Source: Flavobacteriales bacterium
GTDB taxonomy: Bacteria; Bacteroidota; Bacteroidia; Flavobacteriales_F; PHOS-HE28
DNA length: 64,000 bases
Assembly: GCA_016700415.1 (NCBI GenBank)
Contig: CP065018.1
Coordinates: forward strand, 2,610,001-2,674,000
Direction of reading: 5' to 3'
The position numbers and the translations under genes were made by a program. Shown in pieces: positions 1 to 8,960 of the stretch. Under the pieces are notes generated by a model that saw only the letters and a list, made by a program, of their open reading frames with translations, made no database searches and was not told the DNA's origin. Every line of letters starts with the position of its first letter. Position 1 is the first letter of the stretch.

Positions 1-1365
1 CCAACGGCGGTTAAGGGCTTTCACATTCAATTCATAGGGCTGGCCCATCCATTCCAGTATGTGGAAGAGGTGGAGCGGGGCGTCGCTCATGGCGAACACG
101 GCGTGGTTGGTAATACTGCTGGCGCCGGTGATGCGCGGGTTCAGCTCACCTAGATAAACTTCGCCGTTGTCCTGGTCGATAAGAAAATCCAGTTCAAAGT
201 AGCCCTTGTAACCTTCCTTGCGCAACTGGTCGCCGAAGAGCTGTGCGTACTTGCGCGTCTTCCTGCGGATGGCGGGCGTGAAGGCTTCGGCGAAGATCTC
301 GTTGCCGCACCAGCCGCCCTTGTACGGGGTCAGTTCCTTGAAGCCCACCAGCTCGGTCATCAGCGGGGCCACGATGGTGCCGTGCCGCGTGACGCAGGCC
401 TCCATCGCGGCGCCGCGACAGTTGATGCGCTTCATCACCTTGCACTCCTTCTCGGCCTCGATCTCCTTCGCGTACTTCTTGTAATCCTCTTCGCTATTGA
501 TGAAGAAAGTGGTGTGGCCGCTGTCGCCAAAAGGCGTTTGTACCACGAGGTCGTTGCCGAGCTTGGCGGAAACTTTGTTGAGGTGCGCATAGTTCTTCAC
601 CGGGCTGAGCACGTAGGGCACGCAGGGCACGTCGGCCTTTTCGGCGATGCGGTTGGTGTTCACCTTGTTGTCCATGAAGGTGCGCATTTTGGCGCTCGGG
701 AACATCACCTCGAGACCGAGCTTTTTCGCCAGCTTTTCGGTCTTCTCATCGAACATGAGGAAAAGCACTTTCCCGGCCTTGCCCTTCACCTTCCGGCTCT
801 CGATGTAGTCCTTCACCTCGCTGTGGGTGAGCAGGTAGTTGTTGATATCCTCGATGCTTTGGAACTCCTCGTGCGGCTCCTCCTTCATCGGGCTCATCAG
901 GTTCGGGTGCAATCCGTCGAAGCACTCGATGTAGGTGATGAACTTGAACCCTTTGATCCATTCGTCCGCGCCCAGAAGATTGAAATTGGTGGCGCTGATG
1001 AAATAGATCGGTGTCTCGTTCCGGTAGAAGAAGCGGCGAATGTCGCTGACGCCCCGGAGGACGGAAGGGCCGGCTTTCTTCTTTCGCGTGGCGGCCCTCT
1101 TTTTGGTGACCGTCCTTTTCGCCCCAGGGCGCTTTTTGGCCATGGTCTTGGTTGCCGTTTGGGTCGTCGCCTTGGCCGGCTTACGTGGCGCTACGGGCTT
1201 GGCGGGGTTCTTTTTGGCGACCGTCCTTTTCGCTACAGGACGCTTTTTGGTCACGGCCTTGGTCGCCGTTTTGGTCGCCGCCTTCTTTTTGACAGCGGCC
1301 TTCTTCTTGACGGGGGCGGCCTTTTTCTTGATCACCGCGGATCTCTTCGTCTGCTTTTTTCTCAT
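1..1365 (-). CDS. ATP-grasp family protein with histone-H1-like N-terminal tail (3' end cut by window edge)
   Basis: The reading frame is open from an ATG at 1365 to the left edge (455 codons, no stop). Residues 1 to about 100 are almost only Lys, Ala, Thr, Arg, Pro and Val, resembling histone H1 tails; the DNA for the tail holds an imperfect direct repeat about 111 bp apart (near 1108 and 1219). After that comes a pre-ATP-grasp fold and an ATP-grasp domain with the metal/nucleotide-binding end FELDFLID then GELNPRITGAS. ATP-grasp enzymes ligate a carboxylate to an amine, thiol or bicarbonate; the closest general look is to carboxylase/ligase-type proteins, but the substrate cannot be told. 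It lies 19 bp after the KilA-N gene on the same strand. The tail could bind nucleic acid or polyanions (inference). Confidence 0.8.
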   Translation of the reverse strand, partial: MRKKQTKRSAVIKKKAAPVKKKAAVKKKAATKTATKAVTKKRPVAKRTVAKKNPAKPVAPRKPAKATTQTATKTMAKKRPGAKRTVTKKRAATRKKKAGPSVLRGVSDIRRFFYRNETPIYFISATNFNLLGADEWIKGFKFITYIECFDGLHPNLMSPMKEEPHEEFQSIEDINNYLLTHSEVKDYIESRKVKGKAGKVLFLMFDEKTEKLAKKLGLEVMFPSAKMRTFMDNKVNTNRIAEKADVPCVPYVLSPVKNYAHLNKVSAKLGNDLVVQTPFGDSGHTTFFINSEEDYKKYAKEIEAEKECKVMKRINCRGAAMEACVTRHGTIVAPLMTELVGFKELTPYKGGWCGNEIFAEAFTPAIRRKTRKYAQLFGDQLRKEGYKGYFELDFLIDQDNGEVYLGELNPRITGASSITNHAVFAMSDAPLHLFHILEWMGQPYELNVKALNRRW

Positions 1366-1384
1366 GTTTTTTTCTTGTTATCGT

Positions 1385-2236
1385 TCATGACCGACCCTTG
1401 TTTTTCCTCGGGTCGTTTTTGAGGATCCGTTGCGCTGACCGGCCCTCCAGCAGGGAACGCATCTGTGAAATGGCGATCCCGTTCAATTGAACGAGTCTGT
1501 CCGGTGCATTTGATCCCTGTTTGATCAACACGGCATTGATGCTCTCCATATTGGACAATACCACCAATTGTTCGAGCGTGGCATGGTCGCGCATGTTGCC
1601 AAGAAGGCCGGAGTTTATTTGACGCCATTCCGAAGCTGTGTGCCCGAACAATGCCATGTTCAGGAGGTCGGCCTCACCGGCATAGAGCTGCGTGGCTTGC
1701 TTCCGGGTCAACACGGGCGGCAGCAAATGCTCCTTGATCGCATCGGTGTGGATGCGGTAGTTCACCTTGGCCAAGGTCCGTTGGAAACTCCAATCCAAAG
1801 ACTTCGAGCTGGCCTCCTCATCCTTGAGCCGCTGGAATTCCTTGATGAGGTAAAGCTTGAATTCCGGGCTAAGCCAAGAGCCGAACTCGAAGGCGATGTC
1901 CTTATGGGCGAATGTTCCGCCGTATCGTCCTGCTCGTGCCTCAAGCCCGACGGCAGCTGTTAAGGAGACCCACTTTTTGGCGCTCAGGAAGAAGCTGTTC
2001 CTCCCGGCTTCAGTTTTAATTCCCTCGAATTCGAGGGAATTAAAACTTGGATTGTTGAGTTGTTCCCAGATGCCTAAGAACAAGATGGTGTCCTTGCCTC
2101 GCATCCATTGTTCAATGAGTGCGTTCCCTCCGTCAAAGCCCTTCACCATATCGGTGAGGGAAATGTAGTCCTGACCATGGCGTTCCACGATGGTCACAAG
2201 ACTGCCCTTCACTTGGATGGATCGCTGCTTCTTCAC
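1385..2236 (-). CDS. KilA-N domain protein
   Basis: 283 residues starting at a GTG, 18 bp after the decarboxylase stop. The N-terminal 110 residues match the KilA-N DNA-binding domain: a short beta region with ISLTDM, then IEQWMRGKDTILFLGIWEQLNNP, then the conserved KWVSLTAAVGLEARAGRYGGTFAHKDIAFEFGSWLSPEFKLYLIKEFQRLK. The C-terminal half is helical and not recognised. KilA-N proteins are phage antirepressor-like or free-standing in Bacteroidota genomes. No phage genes are nearby, so this is probably a stand-alone cargo gene wedged between a decarboxylase and an ATP-grasp gene. The coding sequence contains a 36-bp perfect palindrome (see repeat at 2012-2047). Confidence 0.85.
   Translation of the reverse strand: MKKQRSIQVKGSLVTIVERHGQDYISLTDMVKGFDGGNALIEQWMRGKDTILFLGIWEQLNNPSFNSLEFEGIKTEAGRNSFFLSAKKWVSLTAAVGLEARAGRYGGTFAHKDIAFEFGSWLSPEFKLYLIKEFQRLKDEEASSKSLDWSFQRTLAKVNYRIHTDAIKEHLLPPVLTRKQATQLYAGEADLLNMALFGHTASEWRQINSGLLGNMRDHATLEQLVVLSNMESINAVLIKQGSNAPDRLVQLNGIAISQMRSLLEGRSAQRILKNDPRKNKGRS
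2012..2047. repeat. 36-bp perfect palindrome inside the KilA-N gene
   Basis: Two uninterrupted 18-bp arms meet with no loop: AGTTTTAATTCCCTCGAA followed by its exact reverse complement. The next flanking bases no longer pair. It encodes part of PSFNSLEFEGIKTE within the KilA-N domain. A loopless palindrome of this length favours dimeric protein binding over an RNA hairpin, but this is inference. Confidence 0.9.
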
Positions 2237-2254
2237 TGTTGATGCGTGTTGCGA

Positions 2255-5041
2255 TCACTTTTTCTCCCGCGAGCGTCCACGCTCGTGTGTCGATACCTTC
2301 TTGGCTGATGGTCCCTGCGTGCTGGCCGATGCCCCATTGCCCGATATCCGCATCCCGCCCATGGCGGTCCCGGTCCGTTGCCTTCCGAGTGCATGGCCGT
2401 TGAAGACGCGCAGGCCCAGATCCTCGCGGTAGCCGTGGATCTCCTTCACATCAATGGCGATGAGGAAATCAAGGATGTCCTTGCTCACCACCTGGCCGGG
2501 CACCAGCACGGGGAAGCCGGGCGGGTAGGGGATGACGAAGCTGGCCGAGACGAGCTCGCGCCCTTCGCGCATCTGCCCTTGGCAATCACGGATCTTCACG
2601 TATTCGCAGTTCACTTCGCTGTAGGAGAGGAAATAGGCCTTGCGGAGGTCGCCCCCGGGCACGCCGGGCACCGCGCGGAAGGAATCGTGGAAGCGGCTGA
2701 AGTCCGGTAGCGGCGGGGTCTCCTGCGTGAGCGATCGAATGCGCGCGACATGCAGTTGCTTTTCCGCATGGTTCAGTGCGTTGTTGCGCGCCTCCAGCTC
2801 GTCGGCGATGGTGAGCAGCACCTTGATCAGGTAGGCCACGGAACCGCGCGTGGTGCCGATGTTCGTCATGAACAGCACACTGTTGCGCGAGGTCTTGTTG
2901 ACCTGGATGTGGTGCTTGTCCATCAGGTATTGGTTCTTGAACGTATCACCGTCCACGCCGGTCTTGCCTGTATAGAGGTTGATCTTGGTTGGGTCCACGG
3001 CGAACTCGTCATGCGCCCAGGCTTCTTCGATGCGGTTCCAGCCCTTCTCCTTGCTGTAGTACTCCTTCAGGCCTGATGGGCGGTACTTGGCGGGCACCAG
3101 GTCTTCCAATGTCACGATGTCGAAATAGCGACGCAGCTTGGGGTGGTCGTTGATCTTGTGCCGCAGCAACATACCTTGCTCGATGGCCTTCTCCACCAGC
3201 TCGTAGCCTTCGAATTCCACCTGCCTGCGGCCCACGTCCAAGCTGGCGAGGATCTGGTAGTTGGGGCTGGTGCTGGTGTGCGCCATGTAGGCTTCGTGGA
3301 AGCTGTCCTCGCTCTTGCGCTGGAAGTCCTCGTCCCAGATGTGGATCATGCTGCCCTGGCGCATGGAGGTGAGCGTTTTGTGCGTGCTCTGCGTGGCGTA
3401 GACGCGGATGCGTACCGTATCCGGGTCGGGCATGCGCGGCTCTTCACCCTTCTTCAAGGAGGCGATGTGCGCCTTGTATTCTTCGCGGTAGGCATCGCTG
3501 TGGTACTTGCGGTGCAGGCGCGCAGCGCTGAACATGGCGGTGCGCTGCTTGAAGATGTAGCTGAAGCCAGCGAATGCGAACCAGGCCTCATCCCAGAGGA
3601 AGACCATGTCCGGCTTGATGGCGAGCACCTGCTCCATCACGCGCTGCACGTTGTACACCACACCGTCGAAGGTGCAGTTGGTGAGCAGGAGCATCTTCAC
3701 ATGTTGGAGGCGTCCGGCGCGTTTCAGCTCCAGCAATTTCTCGCGGATGGTCTCAAGCGGTACAGCGCCGTACATGCTGAATTCCGGCAACGGGTAGCTG
3801 TCCAAGTACACGGGATAAGCACCGGAAAGCACGAGGCCATAGTGGTGGCTCTTGTGACAGTCGCGGTCGATCAGCACCATGTCGTGCGGCTCCACCAAGG
3901 CTTGAAGCACGATCTTATTACTGGTGCTTGTGCCGTTGGTGGCGAAGTAGGTGAACTGCGAGCCGAAGGCGCGCGCGGCACGTTCCTGCGCCTTCTTCAG
4001 CGGGCCGGTGGGTTGTAGCAGCGAGTCCAGTCCGCCGCTGGTGCTGGAGGTCTCCGCGAGGAAGAGGTTGCGGCCGTAGAAATCACCGAAGTCCTGGATC
4101 CATCGGCTCTTGAACACGGAGTTGCCGCGCGAGATCGGCATGGCATGGAACACGCCCATGGGCCTGCGGCTGTAGTCCATCAGCGCAGTGAAGAAGGGCG
4201 TGTCGTACTTATCCTGCACGCCACGGAGGATGGTGAGGTGCAACTCCTGGTGGTCCTCCTGCCGGTAGAATATGCGGCGGAAGTTCTGCACGGTGCTGTC
4301 CTTCAGGTCGCTCACGGGCGTGTCGGTGACATAGTAGCGGTCCACCTCTGGGCGGAACCAGCGCATGAGCTTGCCGAGCAGCGGCCCCATGTCGGCCTTG
4401 TTGCGGTCGCTGAGGTCCACCTCTTTGATGGCACGGATGTAGTCCTTGAGAAAGCCCTTGGCGCTCGGTGATGCGAAGGGCATGCCGTAGCGGATCACGC
4501 AGGCCTGGACGTTGGAGTTGAAGAGCAGCGCGATCAATGCGTCCTGCACGGTGGGCACCACGATGGCGTCGTAGGTGAAGGGGTCGTTGGGCTCACGCAC
4601 CTCGGCGAGGTTCGCCTTCAGCTCGTGTTCCTCTTTTTCATTCAGGTCGTCCACGAAGAGTACTTCGAAGTACTTCGTGCGGGGGCGTTCCAAGCCGTCA
4701 TCGTCATGGTCCAATGCGTGCTCTGCATGCTCGCCGGTATTCAGGCGGATCTGTCCGCTCACCAAGGTGCGCACGAGCTTCAATACGCGGGTCTCCAATG
4801 CCGCATGTTCCTTGCGCACCATCATGGCCATGAGGCCGTTCACCGCCTCGCGCCCCGGAAAGGCCCAGTACTGCTCGATCACGTACAGGTCCTGAAGCAG
4901 TGCATCCACCTCGTGCACGGCTTCCTTCTTTCCCTTCTTTGCTGCCGCCAGATCGGAGACAGCGGTTTTCAAGCGGTCCCATGTGTGGGTGCGGAGGCGT
5001 GTGGCATTAAAATGCTCTTGTGTGGGTTCGGATGTTGGCAT
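2255..5041 (-). CDS. Orn/Lys/Arg decarboxylase, PLP-dependent
   Basis: 928 residues from the ATG at 5041 (an upstream in-frame ATG at 5083 gives 942). It removes the carboxyl group of a basic amino acid using pyridoxal phosphate and yields a polyamine (agmatine, cadaverine or putrescine). An N-terminal response-regulator-like wing domain is followed by the large PLP domain: TNGTSTSNKIVLQAL, DRDCHKSHHYGL, FLWDEAWFAF, and the Schiff-base Lys in STHKTLTSM at about residue 555. A C-terminal domain follows. It is longer than enterobacterial AdiA or CadA (about 715-755). The substrate cannot be settled by eye. The box TATATTCT at 5049-5056 lies just before ATG 5041, which favours this start. Confidence 0.9.
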   Translation of the reverse strand: MPTSEPTQEHFNATRLRTHTWDRLKTAVSDLAAAKKGKKEAVHEVDALLQDLYVIEQYWAFPGREAVNGLMAMMVRKEHAALETRVLKLVRTLVSGQIRLNTGEHAEHALDHDDDGLERPRTKYFEVLFVDDLNEKEEHELKANLAEVREPNDPFTYDAIVVPTVQDALIALLFNSNVQACVIRYGMPFASPSAKGFLKDYIRAIKEVDLSDRNKADMGPLLGKLMRWFRPEVDRYYVTDTPVSDLKDSTVQNFRRIFYRQEDHQELHLTILRGVQDKYDTPFFTALMDYSRRPMGVFHAMPISRGNSVFKSRWIQDFGDFYGRNLFLAETSSTSGGLDSLLQPTGPLKKAQERAARAFGSQFTYFATNGTSTSNKIVLQALVEPHDMVLIDRDCHKSHHYGLVLSGAYPVYLDSYPLPEFSMYGAVPLETIREKLLELKRAGRLQHVKMLLLTNCTFDGVVYNVQRVMEQVLAIKPDMVFLWDEAWFAFAGFSYIFKQRTAMFSAARLHRKYHSDAYREEYKAHIASLKKGEEPRMPDPDTVRIRVYATQSTHKTLTSMRQGSMIHIWDEDFQRKSEDSFHEAYMAHTSTSPNYQILASLDVGRRQVEFEGYELVEKAIEQGMLLRHKINDHPKLRRYFDIVTLEDLVPAKYRPSGLKEYYSKEKGWNRIEEAWAHDEFAVDPTKINLYTGKTGVDGDTFKNQYLMDKHHIQVNKTSRNSVLFMTNIGTTRGSVAYLIKVLLTIADELEARNNALNHAEKQLHVARIRSLTQETPPLPDFSRFHDSFRAVPGVPGGDLRKAYFLSYSEVNCEYVKIRDCQGQMREGRELVSASFVIPYPPGFPVLVPGQVVSKDILDFLIAIDVKEIHGYREDLGLRVFNGHALGRQRTGTAMGGMRISGNGASASTQGPSAKKVSTHERGRSREKK

Positions 5042-5162
5042 GTGTCGCAGAATATAGGCATTCCTGAGCGAAAGGTATTTCACGCCAAGTCACGCCTTGG
5101 GACTCCAAGGAAAATATTGGCGGACCACGCCTCAGGCCGCCACCTTGTTCAAAGTCCGTAAC

Positions 5163-6470
5163 CTAGGCGAAGGCCTTCTTCCCCAGCGCCATCAGGGCCT
5201 CGATCTCCTCCACCTCACGTGGGATGTCCTTGAACAGGTCGTCCTGGCCGTCCTTGGTCACCACGATGTTGTTCTCGATGCGGATGCCGATGTTTTCATC
5301 GGGGATGTAGATGCCGGGTTCCACGGTGAAGACCATGCCTTCAACGATCGGTTCGTGCCAGAGGCCAACGTCATGCACATCGATGCCGAGGAAGTGGCTG
5401 GTGCCGTGCATGAAGTACTTTTTGTAGAGCGGCTTTTCGGGGTCTTGCTTGGCCACTTCATCCGCCTTCAGCAGGCCAAGGCCGATCAGTTCCTTCTCCA
5501 TCAGCTCGCCCACCTGCTTGTGGTAATCGCCGAGGAATACGCCGGGGATCAGCAGCTTGGTCGCTTCCTTTTGCACGTTCAGCACCGCGTTGTACACGTC
5601 GCGTTGGCGCGGGGAGAACTTGCCGTTCACCGGGATGCTGCGGCTGAGGTCGCTGGCGTAGCCGCCGTATTCACAGCCGAAGTCCATCAAGATCACATCG
5701 CCGTCCTTGCACGTATCGTCGTTGACGATGTAGTGCAGCACGCAGGCATTGTAGCCGCTGGCAATGATGGGCGTGTAGGCATGCCCGCGCGAACCGTTGC
5801 GCAGGAATTCGTGCGTGATCTCGGCTTCGATCTCGTACTCCTTCACGTTGGGCTTCACGAAGCGCAATACGCGCTGGAAGGCCTTGGCGGTGATGTTCAC
5901 GGCGTTCTGGATCTGCGCGATCTCCTCCTCCGTTTTCCGCGAGCGGATGCGGTGCATGATGGGCGCGCTGCGCTTCACTTCATACAACGGGTACTTGGCG
6001 CGCAACTCCTTGTTCTTGCGTTCCTCGCGCGTCTCCACCTCGTTGCCTTGACGCAGGTGCTCGTTACTGTTGAGGTAGATGCTTTGGGCCTGCGGGAGCA
6101 AGCGCTGCAAGGTGGCCTCATAGCTGCTGGTCCAGAGCACGGTGGCGACGCCGCTTTGCTCGGTGGCCTGCTTCTGCGTCAGTTTCGCACCTTCCCAAAT
6201 AGCAATGCTGGGGCTGGTCTCGCGTACGAAGAGGATCTCGCGGTCCTTCGCGTCGAAAGCGTCCGGGAAGAGCAGCAGCACGGTCTCCTCCTGATCAATA
6301 CCGCTGAGGTGGAAGATGTCCGCCGCCTGGTGGAACGGCATGGAGCCGTCCGCGCTGGTGGGCATGATGTCGTTGCTGTGGAACACGGCGAGGCCGCCCT
6401 TTTCCATGGCTTTGCGGAAGCGGGCACGGTGTGTACGGTAGGTGGCGGCGGAGAGGGGTGTGTAGCGCAT
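5163..6470 (-). CDS. pepP: Xaa-Pro aminopeptidase (M24 family)
   Basis: 435 residues, the usual length for aminopeptidase P, which cleaves the N-terminal residue before proline. An AMP_N domain (about 1-150) precedes the pita-bread fold. The five metal ligands are visible: the two Asp in MDFGCEYGGYASDLSRSI, His in HGTSHFLGIDVHDVG, Glu in VEPGIYI and Glu in IRIENNIVV. No signal peptide, so cytoplasmic. It is followed at 121 bp by the decarboxylase on the same strand and preceded by the NYN-LOTUS gene (70 bp). Confidence 0.93.
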   Translation of the reverse strand: MRYTPLSAATYRTHRARFRKAMEKGGLAVFHSNDIMPTSADGSMPFHQAADIFHLSGIDQEETVLLLFPDAFDAKDREILFVRETSPSIAIWEGAKLTQKQATEQSGVATVLWTSSYEATLQRLLPQAQSIYLNSNEHLRQGNEVETREERKNKELRAKYPLYEVKRSAPIMHRIRSRKTEEEIAQIQNAVNITAKAFQRVLRFVKPNVKEYEIEAEITHEFLRNGSRGHAYTPIIASGYNACVLHYIVNDDTCKDGDVILMDFGCEYGGYASDLSRSIPVNGKFSPRQRDVYNAVLNVQKEATKLLIPGVFLGDYHKQVGELMEKELIGLGLLKADEVAKQDPEKPLYKKYFMHGTSHFLGIDVHDVGLWHEPIVEGMVFTVEPGIYIPDENIGIRIENNIVVTKDGQDDLFKDIPREVEEIEALMALGKKAFA

Positions 6471-6540
6471 GATGGTGTATGCCAGAGATGGACGGCCAGA
6501 TTTTGGAATGAGAACCCCAAAGCTACGGAGCGCTCAAAAC

Positions 6541-7284
6541 TCACCCCTTGAGCCGCATCATCACCGTGTTCCCCTTCTCCTCGCGGCGGGTCTCCACCTG
6601 GTCCTTCAATGCGTTGATCAAGGAAGAGAGCGAGCCGTGGCCGTAGCTCCGCGGATCGAAGCCGGGGTCCAAACGGCGCAGGGCTTGGCCCACAAGGCTC
6701 AGGGAGGCTTCGTCCTCCTCTCCTTTGGCCACGATGAAGGCCTTGCGCAACTTTTTCATCAGCGAAGCATTGCCGGACAACGGGGCCGAGGAGGCTTTGG
6801 CTCGCGTGCCGTTCTTCTTGGCCGCTGCACGAGGTTCGTCCTGGACATCGAGGTTCTCCACATAGATGAAGCGTTCGCAGGCTTGCACGAAGGCATCGGG
6901 GGTCTTCTTCTCGCCTACGCCCATCACGTACAGGCCGGCCTCACGCAAGCGGGTGGCCAAGCGCGTGTAGTCGCTGTCGCTGCTTACGATGCAGAAGGCG
7001 TCCACCATACCGCCGTGTAGGATGTCCATGGCGTCGATGATGAGCGCACTGTCGGTGCTGTTCTTGCCCTTGGTGTAGGCGAACTGCTGCACGGGCTGGA
7101 TGGCGTTGGCGTTCAGCAGGTCCTTCCAGCCGCTCATGCCGGTGGTGGTCCAGTCGCCATAGATGCGGCGGATGGTGATGGTGCCCTTTTTGGAGACCTC
7201 CTCGAGGATGGGGGCCAGGCGGCGCGGTGCCGCGTTATCGCCGTCGATGAGGAGGGCGATGGTGGTGTCGTTGATCTTTTTCAC
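6541..7284 (-). CDS. NYN domain nuclease-like protein with C-terminal OST-HTH/LOTUS domain
   Basis: 247 residues from a GTG. The N-terminal half is a NYN (LabA/PIN-like) domain with the acidic motif ALLIDGDNAAP at the start, DSALIIDAMDIL in the middle and the typical SSDSDYTRLATRLREAG. A charged linker leads to a C-terminal winged-helix OST-HTH/LOTUS domain (about 170-247; SYGHGSLSSLINAL). Proteins of this kind are predicted RNases or RNA binders. The box TACCTTCA ends exactly 4 nt before the GTG, so the mRNA may be leaderless. No partner gene is obvious. Confidence 0.88.
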   Translation of the reverse strand: MKKINDTTIALLIDGDNAAPRRLAPILEEVSKKGTITIRRIYGDWTTTGMSGWKDLLNANAIQPVQQFAYTKGKNSTDSALIIDAMDILHGGMVDAFCIVSSDSDYTRLATRLREAGLYVMGVGEKKTPDAFVQACERFIYVENLDVQDEPRAAAKKNGTRAKASSAPLSGNASLMKKLRKAFIVAKGEEDEASLSLVGQALRRLDPGFDPRSYGHGSLSSLINALKDQVETRREEKGNTVMMRLKG

Positions 7285-7288
7285 GGTG

Positions 7289-7296
7289 TGAAGGTA
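7289..7296 (-). promoter_or_regulatory. -7 box of the NYN-LOTUS gene (leaderless type)
   Basis: TACCTTCA (minus strand) matches 7 of 8 positions of TAnnTTyG; the spacer CACC separates it from the GTG start. Confidence 0.5.
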
Positions 7297-7313
7297 ATGG
7301 GAGTGCAGCCCTG

Positions 7314-7357
7314 AGTCGGGAGTCTTGAGTCGAGAGTCGGACTCATGACTCCCGACT
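7314..7357. repeat. GAGTC-type intergenic inverted repeat
   Basis: Perfect 11-bp arms AGTCGGGAGTC (7314-7324) and GACTCCCGACT (7347-7357) surround more GAGTC words. Similar GAGTC runs occur at 27945-27970. There is no U-tract on the minus strand, where the flanking genes lie, so it is a dispersed repeat rather than a clear terminator. Confidence 0.6.
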
Positions 7358-7397
7358 TTTCAACAGGTCTACGACCGATCACCAGCCCCGAACAAGG

Positions 7398-7892
7398 TCA
7401 CGGCTTGCACGAAAGCGAGCTCCAACAATGCTGGCCGGTGGTGTCCACAGGGCAGGTCTCCGGGTAGTTGCGATCGGCCATTGGTTGACCGCGCTGGTCC
7501 CAGCGGTGCCAGTTGCCCACCTTGCCGCCGTTGCAGAACCGGCCTTGGCTTTCGGGTCTCCCGTTAAAATGGAAGAAGGTGAACTCGCCCTGGGGAATGC
7601 GCAATTCACGGTCGTTGAAGGCACCCTCCATCAAGAGCGTGCCGTCGGGGGCGTACACACGTGCCGCCCAACCTTCTGGTGTTTCCCGGGCGGTGCGGAG
7701 CAGGGTCATGCCTTCCAGCGCGGGGTTTGCGTTCTCGGCCACCACCATGTCGTAGTGGACCTGGCCCACCTTCAGGGAGGTTTCACCCCGTGCCCGCATC
7801 ACGGCCAATTTGTTCACGTCATCACGCTGGGCGGATACCGACAAGGCGAGTGCGGCCGCGATCAATAGGAAGTTGTGTTTAAGGAGGATCAT
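7398..7892 (-). CDS. Secreted YwqK/MORN-like repeat protein
   Basis: 164 residues. A signal peptide (MILLKHNFLLIAAALALSVSAQ) is followed by a domain of unknown role and by YwqK-type repeats: YAPDGTLLMEGAFND, GEFTFFHFNGRPESQGRFCNGGKVGNWHRWD. Such repeats are found in bacterial antitoxin-like and surface proteins; the function is unknown. Its start overlaps the stop of the upstream secreted gene by 4 bp (7889-7892), so the two are co-translated. It is a distant relative of the duplicated pair at 54571-56128, sharing the PDGTLLMEG core. Confidence 0.7.
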   Translation of the reverse strand: MILLKHNFLLIAAALALSVSAQRDDVNKLAVMRARGETSLKVGQVHYDMVVAENANPALEGMTLLRTARETPEGWAARVYAPDGTLLMEGAFNDRELRIPQGEFTFFHFNGRPESQGRFCNGGKVGNWHRWDQRGQPMADRNYPETCPVDTTGQHCWSSLSCKP

Positions 7893-8806
7893 GGTTCCGG
7901 GATGGTTCCGTGCCGTGTCGCCGCCCGGAAGCTCAATTCGCTACAGCCGCTGCCGTTGCAGAAGTAGTTGACCTCCCCATAGCGATGGGTCACCTTCCTG
8001 TAAACACAGGTACGGCCTTGCTCGGTGATCCGGACCTCCTTGGCCACGTAGGTGGGCCGGATCTGCAATTCCTCGGTTCGGCCGTCTGGTTTGGATGGGT
8101 ACAATGCACCCTCCATGACGACCTCCTGATGGGGCCGTGGTTCTCTGGTAGTCGCCGCAGGTGCCTCTTTGCTTCGGGCAGGGGTTTGCCTGTCGGCTTC
8201 GAACGAAAGACCCGTACCGAGCAGCGAGGTGGCCGGACCGGCCATTGACCGGTCCCGGTCAAAATCGGTTGAAGGCCCTGGCCCTGTTCCATCGGATCGC
8301 ACCGCTGCGCGCGGGTCACGGCCCAATGTGGCTCGTTGACGATCACGAGCGAGGGAATAGTCCGTACCGTATCCAAAGTCCGCTTTCCCGTCCATAAAAT
8401 AGATATCCCCGACCGGTTCCGCATAACGGACCACAGGGCCTTTGGGGCGTGGTTCCAATGTGACTAAGAACGGGAAGCGGAAGGGGGCCGCTTCGAGCGC
8501 CTCCTCCGGCACGTGCGTATCGATGTGCAACGATTTGCTCAGGCAGGCTTCCCGATGGAAGGTGAGCACATAAACCTGCTGAAGGTCCAGTTCCAATTGA
8601 AAACGCTTCAGGTCCTCCGTGACCACTTGAACAGTGATGCCGTTGCGCTCCACCACCAGGCGCACACCCTCGAAGGAAATGTCCTTGGTACGCACCTTGC
8701 CGTCCAGTAGCAGCACCTGCGGTCCGTTCGCGTCCAAGGTTAGCGATGACAGTACCAGTGCCAACACCGCCAAGGTCGGGATGATATGTGGGGACAGGGA
8801 TCTCAT
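7889..8806 (-). CDS. Secreted protein with regulatory-like beta domain
   Basis: 305 residues with an N-terminal signal segment (about 1-27). The next 90 residues (LLDGKVRTKDISFEGVRLVVERNGITVQVV, then LQQVYVLTFHREACLSKSLHIDT) resemble the carboxypeptidase-regulatory-like beta-sandwich of many secreted Bacteroidota proteins of unknown function. The middle (about 150-230) is Arg/Pro/Ala-rich and probably disordered. The C-terminus has two Cys-containing motifs, the last being YFCNGSGCSEL. It is the first gene of a pair with the YwqK-like protein. Confidence 0.6.
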   Translation of the reverse strand: MRSLSPHIIPTLAVLALVLSSLTLDANGPQVLLLDGKVRTKDISFEGVRLVVERNGITVQVVTEDLKRFQLELDLQQVYVLTFHREACLSKSLHIDTHVPEEALEAAPFRFPFLVTLEPRPKGPVVRYAEPVGDIYFMDGKADFGYGTDYSLARDRQRATLGRDPRAAVRSDGTGPGPSTDFDRDRSMAGPATSLLGTGLSFEADRQTPARSKEAPAATTREPRPHQEVVMEGALYPSKPDGRTEELQIRPTYVAKEVRITEQGRTCVYRKVTHRYGEVNYFCNGSGCSELSFRAATRHGTIPEP

Positions 8807-8875
8807 GGACAGGATGCACTGGGAGCTTATCCTCTTCTTGCCATCTCAAAGGTCCGACTTTGGCCTGTCCGTATC

Positions 8876-8895
8876 AATACCCGGATGTGGGTATT
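8876..8895. repeat. Short inverted repeat between the pirin and secreted genes
   Basis: AATACCC (8876-8882) and GGGTATT (8889-8895) with a 6-nt spacer. It lies 70 bp upstream of the 8806 start and after the pirin stop at 8961. It could be an operator; there is no U-tract. Confidence 0.35.
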
Positions 8896-8960
8896 TATCG
8901 TGCCGCGTGAGACGGTTTTTCCGTGCCCTTGGTGTCGCAATGAACCGTGAGCGTGGTCCT

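Noticed and set aside
5097..6551. Long plus-strand open frame opposite the aminopeptidase (also 382-1422, 29935-31674, 47117-48595, 60809-62479)
   Set aside because: Each lies antisense to a gene with clear domains, is rich in His/Val/Ala/Leu or Arg, and reflects GC-rich codon usage rather than a gene.
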